Shown: in pieces, positions 23,752-34,449 of the stretch
Layout: the number at the start of each line of letters is the position of its first letter
How positions within the stretch are numbered: position 1 is the first letter of the stretch
NCBI GenBank assembly: GCA_003952965.2
Contig: CM025855.1
Location: 8,508,441 to 8,572,440, forward strand
DNA length: 64,000 nt
From: Morella rubra
Taxonomy: Eukaryota; Streptophyta; Magnoliopsida; Fagales; Myricaceae
Direction: 5' to 3'
Notes under the pieces: model-generated
Seen by the model: the letters and a program-made list of their open reading frames with translations, nothing else
What the model was told of the DNA's origin: nothing
Database searches by the model: none
Made by a program: the position numbers and the translations under genes

Positions 23752-26700
23752 CCCCCCTTAAACTTAAGGTGGGAGCGAAGATGCTAACTTGAGTTTGCCA
23801 ACTAAATCTTGATGACGTCCAAGAGGATGAGCCTTGGTGAAGATATCAGCGAGCTAATCTGCAAAAGAAACATGGTGCAATCGAAGAGTATCTTGCTTGA
23901 TATGATGACGAATGAAATGACAATCGATTTCAATATGTTTTGTGCGTTCATGAAAAACATCATTGTAAGCAATCTGAATGGCACTCATGTTGCCATAATG
24001 AAGAGGGGAACTATCAAAAAAAAGAACACCCATATCATGCAATAACCACCGAAGCCATAAGAGTTCAGAGGCAGTATTGGCCAAGGCATGATATTCAGGT
24101 TCTGTACTAGAACGAGAGACAACAATCCGTTTCTTACTTTTCCACGAGATAAGAGATGTGTCGAGAAAGAAACAATATCCAGTGGTAAAGCGACGATCAG
24201 TGGGATCTCCTGCCCAATCAGCATCAGAGTACGCTTGAAGATCCAACGAGGAGTGAGCAAAAAAATGAAGCCCATGAAACAAAGTCCCCTTTACATACCG
24301 AAGAATTCAGAGAATAGCGGTATAGTGAGTAGAGCGAGGGGAATGCATAAACTAGCTGACCAAGGTGACTGCATAGGAAACGTTAGGACGAGTCACCATG
24401 AGGTAGATAAGACTACCAACCAATTGTTGATAGAGCGTGGCATCATCTAAGAGTGTGCCCTTGTTGGGAAGAAGTTTGACATTCATCTCCAGAGGACTAA
24501 CAACAATCTTACTATCGGTCAATCCGGCATGAGACAAGAGCTCATATGCATACTTAGCTTGAGAAAGATAATATCCATTTGAACAAGAGGACACCTCAAG
24601 ACCCAAGAAATAACTTAGAGAACCCAAATGTTTCATCTCAAACTGCTGACTAAGAAACTGTTGAAGTGCCTGAAAGCCAAAAAGATCATCGCTTGTAATA
24701 ACCATGTCATCCACATAAAGTAAAAGGAGAACAATATCATTCTCAGACTGACAGATAAACAAGGCAGAATCATATGCACTAGGAGTGAAACCCTGTTGAG
24801 CTATAACTAAACTGAACTTGAAAAACCAAGTACGAGGAGACTGCTTGAGACCGTAAAGAGCCTTACGAAGGCGGCAAACCTTCTGAGGTGGGTGCTCAAA
24901 ACCTCGTGGAAGCTTGAGATAGACTTTTTCTTCCAGATCACCATTAAAGAATGCATTCTTCACATCCACTTAGAATAGGCTCCACTGGTGAATGGCTGCA
25001 AGTGCAAGATCTAAAAGAAGTAAAATGTGCAATAGGTGCAAAAGTCTCCTCATAGTCAATACCATATTCCTGAGTAAATCCTCGCACCACAAGACGGGTT
25101 TTGTAGCATTCAACTGACCCATAAGCTCATGTCTTAATCTTGTATACCCACTTGCATCCTATTGCAAACTTACCAAGAGGCAAATCAACCAAGTCCCATG
25201 TACAAGTTTTGTGAAGAGCCTAGAGTTCGTCAGACATAGTTTTTTGCCAAAGAGGATCAGAACTAGCTTCGCGATAACTGCGAGACTCATGAAGAATGAC
25301 AATAGCAGAAAAACAATAAAAATCATTAAGATGAGATGGATGGGCTCTTACTCAAGTAGATCGGCGAATATCTAGAGTGGAGGTGGAATCAGGAGTGATG
25401 ATAGGATCAAATGACGGTCCAGACTCAGAAGGATCTGGCGCTGGATGGTCACTTAAGGAGCTTTCATCACCTGCATCAGGATCTAAAGAAATATCAATAC
25501 TAGAGTCAGAAAAAGCAGGGGAGAGAGATGAAGAAGTGTCTGGGAATGGAGACATACTGGTGAAGAAATTGTATTCTCAAAACTAAACATGATAGGATAC
25601 ACGAAGACGCTTGGTTATAGGATCATAACATCGATAACCTTTTTGTTCAATCCCATAACCAAGAAAACAACAGAGACAAGAACAAGTTTCAAGTTTGTTA
25701 CGCTCATGAGGTGATAGTAATACAAAACAGGCATAGCCGAAAATTTTCAAGAGAGAATAATTTGGTACCTTTCCATGCAGGAGCTCATAAGGAATCTGTT
25801 TTGAAGTGGTAGGAGAAAGAACGCGATTAATGGTATGAATAGCTGTAAAAGCAACTTCTCCCCAGAACGATTCAGGGAGAGTGGAAGAGATGAAAAGAGA
25901 TCTTACAGTGTTGAGAATAAGAAGATACTTACGTCCATCACGCTCATTCTGCTGGGAAGTATAAGGACAAGATCTATGAGACAAAGTGTCATCCTCTTCG
26001 AGTGTGTTAAGACAAGGGACAGATGTATACTCCATGGCATTATTGGAACAAAGAATTTTGATTATGCGGTCGAACTGAGTTTTTATCATCTGTTTAAAGT
26101 CACGAAAAACACGTAATAACTCAGATCGAACATGTAAAAAATAAAGCCATGTGTAATGAGAATAATCGATAAAGATAACAAAATAACGAAACCCCTTGAC
26201 TAGGAACAGGGGCAGGGCCCCAAACATCAGAATGAACAAGATCAAAAGGGGCAGAGGATAAAGATTCACTATTATTAAAGGATAAAGCCTTTTGTTTTCC
26301 CAATTGACAAGAAACACAATCAAAAAAGGCAAAATCGACTCGTCCTAAGTAACCACTAGAAGCTAGAGCCTGAACAAGAGGTAAAGAAGCGTGATCGAGA
26401 CGAGAGTGCCAAAGACTGAAAGAGATAGCGGTAGCAAGATGCGAAACAAAACGCGGACAAGGAACATACAAGAACGAAAGCTAAGAAAGGCAACAAACTT
26501 TACGGCCAGTCCCAACTAGCTGGCCCATCTTCTGATTTTGCACATCACACCCTTTGTTAGAAAAGGTTAGGATAAGACCATGCTCAATAAGTTAACCAAC
26601 AGAAAAAGAGATTGAGAGATAATTTGGGAACATGATGTGTATCAGGTATGGAAAGAGTATATGTAGAAATAGAGCCAACATGACTGACGAACATATGGGA

Positions 26701-28363
26701 ACCATCAGCAGTGTATATGACAGGTACGAGATGCAAAGATTGTTTATCAAATAGGAGAGAAGAATCATAAGTCATATGATTGCAACAGGCTGAGTCAATA
26801 AACCAAGATGAAGATTTACCTGAGGAGACTGTCAATGCAGTAGAAGAACGAGATAGAACCTGTGAACAATTGCCTCAAGATCAGCTATAGTAAAGGATGA
26901 AGAAGCAGGTGTAGAAGATGACCCAGAAGCTAAGGAACTCGTAGACGCAGCAGCAAAATTCTTGGAGGTGGGAGTATAAGTCTTAGCTTTCTGAGCGCAT
27001 CCTTAGCCTTTTTCTTTGCACACTCAAAAATCTGGTGACCAGCCTCCTTACAATAGTGACATTTACCAAAGAAACGTTGCAGCTAAGTAGTAGCTACTAT
27101 GGAACTAGAGGATGTAGTGGCCATGACTAGATCAGAAGTTTGCACCCGACGAGTCTATTGTTGTGTCTCCTCAGAAAGGAGATTAGTAAGAGCAACATTA
27201 AGTGTAGGCAATGGAGAGCGATGAAGCAAAGAGGCTCTAGTATTCTCAAAATCATCCTGAATATGCATCATAAAATGAATGAACTGACAACGATCCCGAT
27301 ACTCAATAGATTTAGCATCAGGAAAAGAAGAATTAGCTTGAGAGAGTTAATCCCAGATACTACTCACCTAAGACTGAAACTCAGCAATATATTGGCCAGG
27401 CTGTTGATGCATCTGATACAACTTAGATTCCATTTGAAACTGGAGGGCGGCATCACTAGAATAGTTGTATCGGTTGGCCAAAAATTCCAAAGCAAGATGG
27501 GCATTGCGAAATTTGGAAAGAAGATTGTGAATAGATGGAACGGAGGTATTGATGAACCAAGATAAAATCTTACAATGAGTGGCTTCCCATACCTTGAGAC
27601 GATCAGCGAAACCATTCACAATTTCCTTGTCGGCTTTCTTAGGTTCCGTTTTATTGCCAATTACAAAACGTCATAACCTATGACCAATGAGAAAGACCGA
27701 CATCTGGTGGGCCCAAGCATTATAGTTGGAGTCATCCAAAACAATGTCGATAGGCCGAATGACATTAACATCATTAGTGGAAGCCATAAAAGAAAAATGC
27801 TGACCGAATTAGATCAAACGGAAGGCACAGTTGAAATCAGCGTGAAAAATTATGCGGGGGTGCCAGTGGACAGCAGAGGATGGTGGCTGCCTAACAAAGG
27901 CTACAGAGCTGGGCTAGGGCATGATGAGCCAGGAAGAATCGGGTCGGTAGGAACAAGACTGGGCTGGGGCTGGAACTGTGCTAGACCAGGCCTAGATTAG
28001 ACCAAACGAGATGGAGGGCCAGAGCTAAACGTGCGCATGCTGTCAGATGCAGGGTGTGTGGGGGCGCATGAAGCGAAGCTTGGAGGGCACGTGGCGGTGC
28101 GTGCAGAGGAGGACAAAGCGGCAGAACCTTCAAGAGGCACGTGAGGGCATGTGTGGCTTCAAAACAAGGCCTTCTTTCCACCAAACAAGATTATAAGACC
28201 CTGAGAATCGATTTGAGGTATGGAAACACCAAAAATCGATTAACAGAGGTCTAAATTTTACTGAAAGAACAACGAAATTGAAGTACCCACAAGAAGAAAG
28301 CCAGGGAAATCGATTTAAGGTATTAATAAACCAGAAATCGATTGACAGAGGGCTCTGATACCA

Positions 28364-28613
28364 TGTTGAAATAAGAGAAAAGACAGAAAGATTGAAGAAT
28401 ACTTTATATATTCTGAGTGTGTATAAACTATATCAATGATTCAATCCTTTTATAAGAGAAGGGAGAAAGCTATACAGGGTAATCAGTAATCAACAGAATA
28501 ATTACAAATCACAATCTTCTTGATATGAGAATATCTTCCTGATTCAGAAAGATCATGGAAGATATATTTTCATGATCTTCTGAAATCAGGAAGTTATAGG
28601 CAATATACTGACA
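28364..28613 (-). repeat. 5' LTR of the Ty1/copia element
   Basis: It starts TGTTGAAAT and ends ATATACTGACA on the + strand. The primer-binding site abuts it at about 28346-28363. The host sequence after it (gaggcaattg) continues as in unit 2. A clear 5-bp target duplication is no longer visible on the left side. Confidence 0.9.
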
Positions 28614-28824
28614 GAGGCAATTGTTATCACTTGTCTAGAGCTCTCGCAAGGGGAGGAAACCGAAAGGATAGATGCATTAGTGTAACAGGGATTTGTGTAG
28701 GAAAAAAAAAGTGTAACAGGGATTTGCTTTCAATAAATCAACAATAGCTCTGGAACGGGGTGCCCTAATACATGCTTAAATAGATCATCCAAAGTTCAAA
28801 CACGTCCCAAGCGATAGCATCCAG
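28614..28824. repeat. Segment D, copy 1
   Basis: It matches about 46797-47020 of unit 2. Non-coding. It lies between the copia element and the CACTA fragment and shows that both inserted into previously continuous duplicated DNA. Confidence 0.7.
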
Positions 28825-28977
28825 TCCGGATCATCGGACACTTTATTATTCTGGGTGTATAGTGAATGGAGTTAGGTTTCACATGATCTTTTGTGAACAA
28901 TTTCGTCATACTTAGAATAGTGGTGTGGTTATTTAGTAGACCATGATGGGAAAGATGTTGATTTTTACGGCCAGGTC

Positions 28978-29502
28978 ATGGATATTTACGCGTTGCGTTA
29001 TTTGCGGGAAAATTTAGTTTATTTACTAAAATGTGACTGGTTCGACTTGAGTAGTCAAAACTTAGGTCTTGATAAAAATGGTTGGTTTGTTAGTATTAAC
29101 ACATCCCGAAAGTGGTACAAAGAAGACCCGTTCGTGCTAGCATCTCAGGGAATCAAGTGTTTTATAGTGATGATATGAAGTTGGGCGGCTACTGAAAGAT
29201 TGTTCAAAATATTACCCCTAGAAACACGTATGATATTCCACCTATTGAGGAGAAAGCTAGTGAAAATGGAAAAGGACTGTCGAATCGTGAAGCATATACT
29301 TGTAGAATGAGTCAATTGAGCTTTTTCTGGACTTTAGCTCATTTGACATGATCCCGTTGACTAGAAATGACGTCTAGGCTAATATGCCGGTAATCGATGA
29401 AAGTGGTGCACAACAACGTGAAGTAGAAGGAAACAATGATTCCTCGGAATCGTTCAATGAAGAATATAGTGATTCTGAAGAATATAACTCCAAAGACTAA
29501 AG
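28978..29502 (+). pseudogene. TNP2-type transposase C-terminal region (DUF4216-like)
   Basis: The frame from 28978 reads LKCDWFDLSSQNLGLDKNGW, then SINTSRKWYKEDPFVLASQG. This matches the DUF4216 block of plant CACTA transposases (CDWFD, DPFxLASQ). After a break it continues to an acidic tail (EYSDSEEYNSKD) ending at about 29502. The DDE catalytic part, which would lie upstream, is absent. In-frame stops show it is dead. Confidence 0.7.
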
Positions 29503-29615
29503 TAACTTTATCGTTCCAATTTTCTTCACGTTTCTATTTTATATTCATTTGAGTAACATAATTCATTGCGTTTTTTTTCTCTAATATTGATTTATTTTGT
29601 CACAAAACTACATCA

Positions 29616-31348
29616 TGCCAGCAGAAGGGAAACGTCTTTGGTGCAATTCATCAGTTCGAGCTAAGAGTAGTCTCGGTACACTAGCAGTGTCGGGTCCTTT
29701 ACTTAGGGATAGGAACGAATTACTGTCCTCTGCCACAGCCAGTCCAGTAGGCACCCAAAGTAGTTGTGCGTGTAAGTATCTTACCCCGTCAATCTTGATT
29801 AAATATTATGACTTTTAAATTTTTATGCTTAACTGAATTTTAAATTTATTGTTCTTCATTTGTAGCGACGTCCGGAATCAAACACGTTCGAGGTAGTAGC
29901 GTGGGATTGCCTTACTCAAGGCTCGTATTGGAGGAAAGCTGACTGTCCATATCCCTGATGGACGTACGAGCGTGATGACATGCGTCCTCAATGCTCTCGA
30001 GTCATATTGGTGCGCTCGTTTGACAACATGTCCCATTTGAGACGAGTAAGTGGAAGGAGGTCCCCGATGAGGTTAAATCGTATGTGATGAACTGAGTGTT
30101 GGTAAGTGTAATTTATTAAATTTTAATAAAAGATAACTCTTTTATACGTACTACCTGTTATATATGTTAAGGATGACTTCCAACTAGATTACGACCGAGC
30201 CGAGGATCGCATCACTGTGACGTCTATGATAAACACAGCATACAGGACGCACAAAAATAAAATGTTCCAGCATTACTTGGTGTTCAATTCCAAAGAAGAG
30301 ACGTTAGAGCACCCGTATCCCGATATGAACACGAAAGAATGGACTCGTGTCTGTGATTTATTCGCGAGTGAGGAATTTCAGGTTAATCATTTTTATTCCG
30401 TCCTCAATGTTTATTTTATTTATTATTAATTGTGGTAACAACTGTAAATGTACAATGCAGAGGAGGAGTGCAATCAACAAGGAGAATAGAGCTAAGCTGA
30501 AGATTGTACACACATCGGGAGCGAGGTCCTTCCAACGCGCGAGAGCGTTGTTAGTAAGTAATAAATTTACATTTTTATTATTTATTACTTAAATAAATAA
30601 CTTAGGTATTTTAATATGCACGTTCTATATTTCTTTTGTATACAAAAAAATCCAGAATCTGATGAGATTAGTCCAGCGTTGCTGTATAAAAGAACGCATA
30701 CTAATAAGGATGGCATGTGGACATCAGAAGATGTACGGGAAATTTTGTAAGTTGTAACTTTAGATTTAATGATGCATTCGTATGCATTTATGTTTCATAC
30801 GTGCTAATTTTATCTTTTTTTCTAATTTTGTATAAAAAAATGGAGTCGTTACAGTTGCAGCACGAGTCAGAGGCAAAGTCATACACCGAAGTAGAGATCT
30901 TTGCTAAGGTGTTGGGGAGAAAGCGGGCTACGTGCTTGGTTTAGGCTGTTCAGTACGGTCTGTTGGATCATCTTCATCAGTATCATCCGTTGATTTGTCC
31001 CGGAGATTGGAGGAGGCCAGATTACATATTGAGGAGATAAGGGCTAAACAATTAGAATATGAAGCGCTTCTGGTCAAGCGGTCAGATATGGAGCAGACGA
31101 TGCGAGAGCATCTATAGACGATGGAGGAGTAGCAACGGAAGAAAAACGAAGAGTTGATGCAAATGATGGCGAAGCAGGAACGGAAAAAAAATGAAGAGCA
31201 TCAAAAGATGATGCAAGAGCAACAAAGGAACCTAGTGGAACATCAAGAACGGAGAATACAACTAATGGCGGAGCAAATGCGTGAGCAGCTGATGGAGCAG
31301 ATCAGACAGCTGCAATCTCGTTCGACACCCAAACGAAAATTTAGGTAG
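29616..31348 (+). pseudogene. Ptta/En/Spm second gene (Transposase_24 family)
   Basis: Several exon-like blocks are in order: MPAEGKRLWCNSSVRAKSSL at 29616, then MINTAYRTHKNKMFQHYLVF and YPDMNTKEWTRVCDLFASEE at about 30225-30380, then INKENRAKLKIVHTSGARSF at about 30475-30530. A Q/E/M-rich coiled coil follows (about 30985-31345), ending STPKRKFR. GT-AG-like junctions separate the blocks. The family is the DNA-binding second product of CACTA elements. An in-frame TAG in the coiled coil (near 31130) and other breaks indicate decay. Confidence 0.75.
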
Positions 31349-31499
31349 ATTTATATATTTTTACTACTCTATCAGTACTTATTGATTATGTATTTTATTT
31401 ACTTTTAATGACGATTGCATATTTGTAGATATTTTATTATATTATGATCATTAAATATCTTTCTATTTATATTATTTGTATATTATTTTTAAAATTTTA

Positions 31500-31960
31500 A
31501 TTAAATTAATTCAAAACACTTAGAAAAATAGTTTGAACGGTAAAAAATTCGTCCGAACAGTTCTTGTGCATTGACAACGTGCGCATGCATAACTATCTAT
31601 TTGCACACTTCGCGATAAATAGGTTCGTTCGCACGTTTATTCTCACGTGCACACAATCTTTTAGTAAGAATAGTTCGAACATTATAGAATACATTCAAAC
31701 GTCTCCAACGGAACAAGCGTTTGAACTAAATACGTAATGGTTCGAACAGTTTTTAAAGATGACAAATAAGTATTTCATCATCAATGAAACAACGGTGCGG
31801 ACGTCCTTGTGCATGCGTCCAGACAATAAACATTAACGTGCGGACAACGTTTTATAACCGTGCGCACGGCTTGTACATGACAAAATTTATTTCGTCACTT
31901 TCGACCAACCGTTCGCATGAGATGTCCGAACGTATAGAGAGTATGTTTGCACAACTCATA
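31500..31960. repeat. CACTA subterminal repeat zone
   Basis: A short motif related to GTTCGAAC, GTCCGAAC or GTGCGCAC recurs about a dozen times in both orientations. Clustered short repeats like these are where the CACTA-encoded DNA-binding protein is known to dock. The zone lies directly behind the Transposase_24 relic, the expected place. Confidence 0.55.
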
Positions 31961-32145
31961 CAAACGAATAGAATGTATTAGACATGATAATTTTTTAATT
32001 TTGTCAATATAACACAAAACCATTCTAACTGTATAATAAATAATCCGAATAAATTTAAATGACAGAATACCAAAATCACCACTTAAAACATTAGCTGACG
32101 GCTCTAAGTGACAAACCGAGTGGTTCTGTCACCCAAAACATTAGC

Positions 32146-32690
32146 CGGCCACATTTTGCCCACGCCTGCCATGTGGGGAACTGTAGAGCAGAAAAACTTC
32201 AAGCTGTAATGCCTTTTACTTACTAATGATTCTGCAAGAAAGAAAAAACAGTCTTCCCGTACACTTTTCCGTCAGAACAGAAATTACCGAACGGTATTCA
32301 CACTGAATTAATCTTCCCACCACCCACGCGCAGATCAGATCAGAAACATGCAGGTGGAAAGGTTTTGACTCTTTTGGCTTTATTAACTCAAGAGTGAGCA
32401 GCACGCATCTGCTTTCTTGCACCCGAATCCAAAAACAGAATTAAATGCGCATGTTGCATAGTGGCAGAAATTTTCTTATTTTATGGTGAGGAATTTTTTT
32501 GAAAAAATATATAATTTTTAAATATTTGTGAAAGTAATGAAATCTATAGGAAAAAAGTTTGGCAAGAGAAATTTTTTTAAGTATATTTTTTTAACGACAG
32601 TGAAAATATAAAGTAGATTTGAATAAAAAAATTTTATAAGAGACAATTTTTATAAATTTCTGCAAAAGCGGGGTTGACTCTTGGAAAGTC
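32146..32690. repeat. Segment E, copy 1 (distal upstream region of kinase 1)
   Basis: It matches about 47060-47600 of unit 2, beginning acattttgcccacgc. Non-coding, AT-rich in its second half. In unit 2 this segment runs straight on to the kinase leader; here a 1.3-kb insert intervenes. Confidence 0.75.
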
Positions 32691-33995
32691 TTTTTCGCCA
32701 AAATGGAGCTCAATTGAATAGAAAACTTTCTTCGAGACAAAAAATTGAATAGAAAAATTTATCAGATTGAAAAAGAAGTTTATCCCATTCAAGCATAGGG
32801 ATCGAGGTTTTCACAATGATAGTGTGTGGTAATTAAAATTTTAACTTTTAAATTTTTAAAATTAATAAAATAATTTTTTAAAATTATCTTTTTATATTAA
32901 ATTATTATTTTTTATTCTAAATAAATATAAAAAATTTATTCAAATAATTGTTCTCTTTATTTTTTTATTAACTTCGACACCTTAACATTTTAACGATCAA
33001 ACGTCACCTGATCTTCCTACTATCCCCTCTGGCGGCGGAGGAGCCACGGCACCTCCTGCGTCACTTCCTCCCTTTACTTTTGATCTCTGGTGTCTGGAAT
33101 TATAAATAAATTTTCTATTTCGGCCACTTTTTGGAATCTTTCCAGGCGAAAGTAAAGCGTAGACCCGGAGTTTGTGGAGGCCTCCAACATACACTTATAT
33201 CATAGACGGGTGCGTGAGCTCTCACACACGCCGACACCTTTCATGCTAGATCTTAGTTTCGATTGACATCTTCGACAATCACGAACCCTCGACCAACCTC
33301 CGCACCTCCCACCACTTCGACGGGTACCAATATAGCACTGGGAGACTGACGCGTGGTAGCCCACGCGGGTGCTTCAATGCGTGTGCATACCACTCGCCCT
33401 ATGCATTTCACCCTAGGCCGCCCCAAGCTCTTCACCGTATGATTTTACCGCCTTCTTCTACCGTCTTCTTTCTGTTTCCGCTGATTTTTCTAGTTTTGTC
33501 CCTTTTGTAGGAGCGGTGGTTATGTCCTCCATCGGCACTGACAGCGCTCATGCCGATGTTGCCAAAAAAAGATACGGCATTGCTTATGCCAATTACCGAT
33601 GGCTAGCATTATCAGTACCAGTAGCGGTAATCAGACTTCATAAGAAACGACGAATGTGAGAGAGGACTCGGTGATAGGAGAGAGAAGAGGACTGTGCGGC
33701 GAATGTGAGGATTGGGGGAGGGGTGAAACCTACGAGAAAACAACAGCACTATGTGTTGTTTTTCGTACAAAATAAAAAATAAAAAAAGATTGAAAGCGGG
33801 TGGTAGCGGTGACCCGCCCAGGAGTGGGGAGTTTCACCCCACCGCCAATATTACCATTTTTTGACAATATTAGATGCCGATAAACAGTCCTACCCTTATG
33901 AGTCATTTCAGCTTCTCGTCTGTTTCGGTTGGTTTTGCTGTCTTTTCCGAAGCCCAAATAAATGTTACGTATAGGCTAGCACCACCTGGTCAAAT
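32691..33995. mobile_element. Insert in the kinase 1 upstream region, unclassified, with GC-rich block
   Basis: Sequence from about 32690 to 33995 has no counterpart in unit 2, where the text joins directly at about 47605. It includes a GC-rich block (33.0-33.55 kb) similar in style to the retroposed element at 13.05-13.83 kb, and a GGTGGTAGCGGTG-rich stretch (33.78-33.86 kb). No coding frame is recognisable. It is probably composite transposon debris, placed about 450 bp ahead of the kinase 1 start codon. Confidence 0.5.
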
Positions 33996-34449
33996 CTTTT
34001 AAGCTCAGCACTTAATCTTCTCTGGCAGATGTTTACTTGGAAAGTAAAGATATCATTAAAGTACTATAGGGTGTGAACAAAGGAACCCAGGTTTCAACCA
34101 TCTTCAATAACAAAAGGAAAGAAATGAAATATGATTTAAGAGGTGATCGTTGGGTCAACACGCTCATTTCTTGCAGATACCTTTCTGCTTCGATACAAAA
34201 ATGGTGCCCCACAGCACAACACAATACTCATAGGGGGGAAAACCCCCCAACAAATCTTTCATCGTCATCCTCAGACACGTTCCCACAGGAAAACAATTTT
34301 CCTCGGATTCTCAAAATCCTCGAAGCCAACTTTCAAAGGAAAGCAGTTTTTCGTACTAAGAAAAAAAAAAAGCAGTTTTTCGTATATACTTCAGAAGGCA
34401 TCTTCTTTTCTGATCTTTGATGGCCTAATTCTGGACCCCACAGAAAGCC

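Larger units (their letters stand above)
23489..28613 (-). mobile_element. Ty1/copia LTR retrotransposon, decayed
   Basis: A 5.1-kb element on the minus strand, bounded by LTRs of about 250-263 bp. Inside the upstream LTR lies a primer-binding site of the tRNA-iMet type (TGGTATCAGAGC on the minus strand). A purine-rich tract borders the other LTR. The parts are in copia order: gag (about 27.37-27.79 kb), CCHC zinc knuckle (about 27.04 kb), protease (about 26.6-26.84 kb), integrase (about 25.58-26.47 kb), reverse transcriptase with YVDD (24352-24969) and RNase H (about 23.85-24.28 kb). It is a broken fossil with several interruptions. The LTRs differ at roughly 8% of aligned positions by hand count, which suggests an age of a few to perhaps 15 million years depending on the rate used. 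The homologous site in unit 2 (about 46797) is unfilled, so it arrived after the duplication or was absent from the duplicated copy. Confidence 0.92.
28825..32100 (+). mobile_element. CACTA (En/Spm) DNA transposon fragment
   Basis: It carries the C-terminal part of a TNP2-type transposase (about 28.97-29.5 kb), a second gene of the Ptta/En/Spm (Transposase_24) type (about 29.6-31.35 kb) and a subterminal repeat zone (about 31.5-31.96 kb). That is the usual gene order of plant CACTA elements. The left half, with most of TNP2, is missing. I could not find CACTA-type terminal motifs at either end, so the limits come from comparison with unit 2, where segments D and E are joined directly at about 47020-47060. 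Confidence 0.75.

Noticed and set aside
31784-31981. Small frame at the end of the CACTA fragment
   Set aside because: It lies in the subterminal repeat zone and is made of the repeats.
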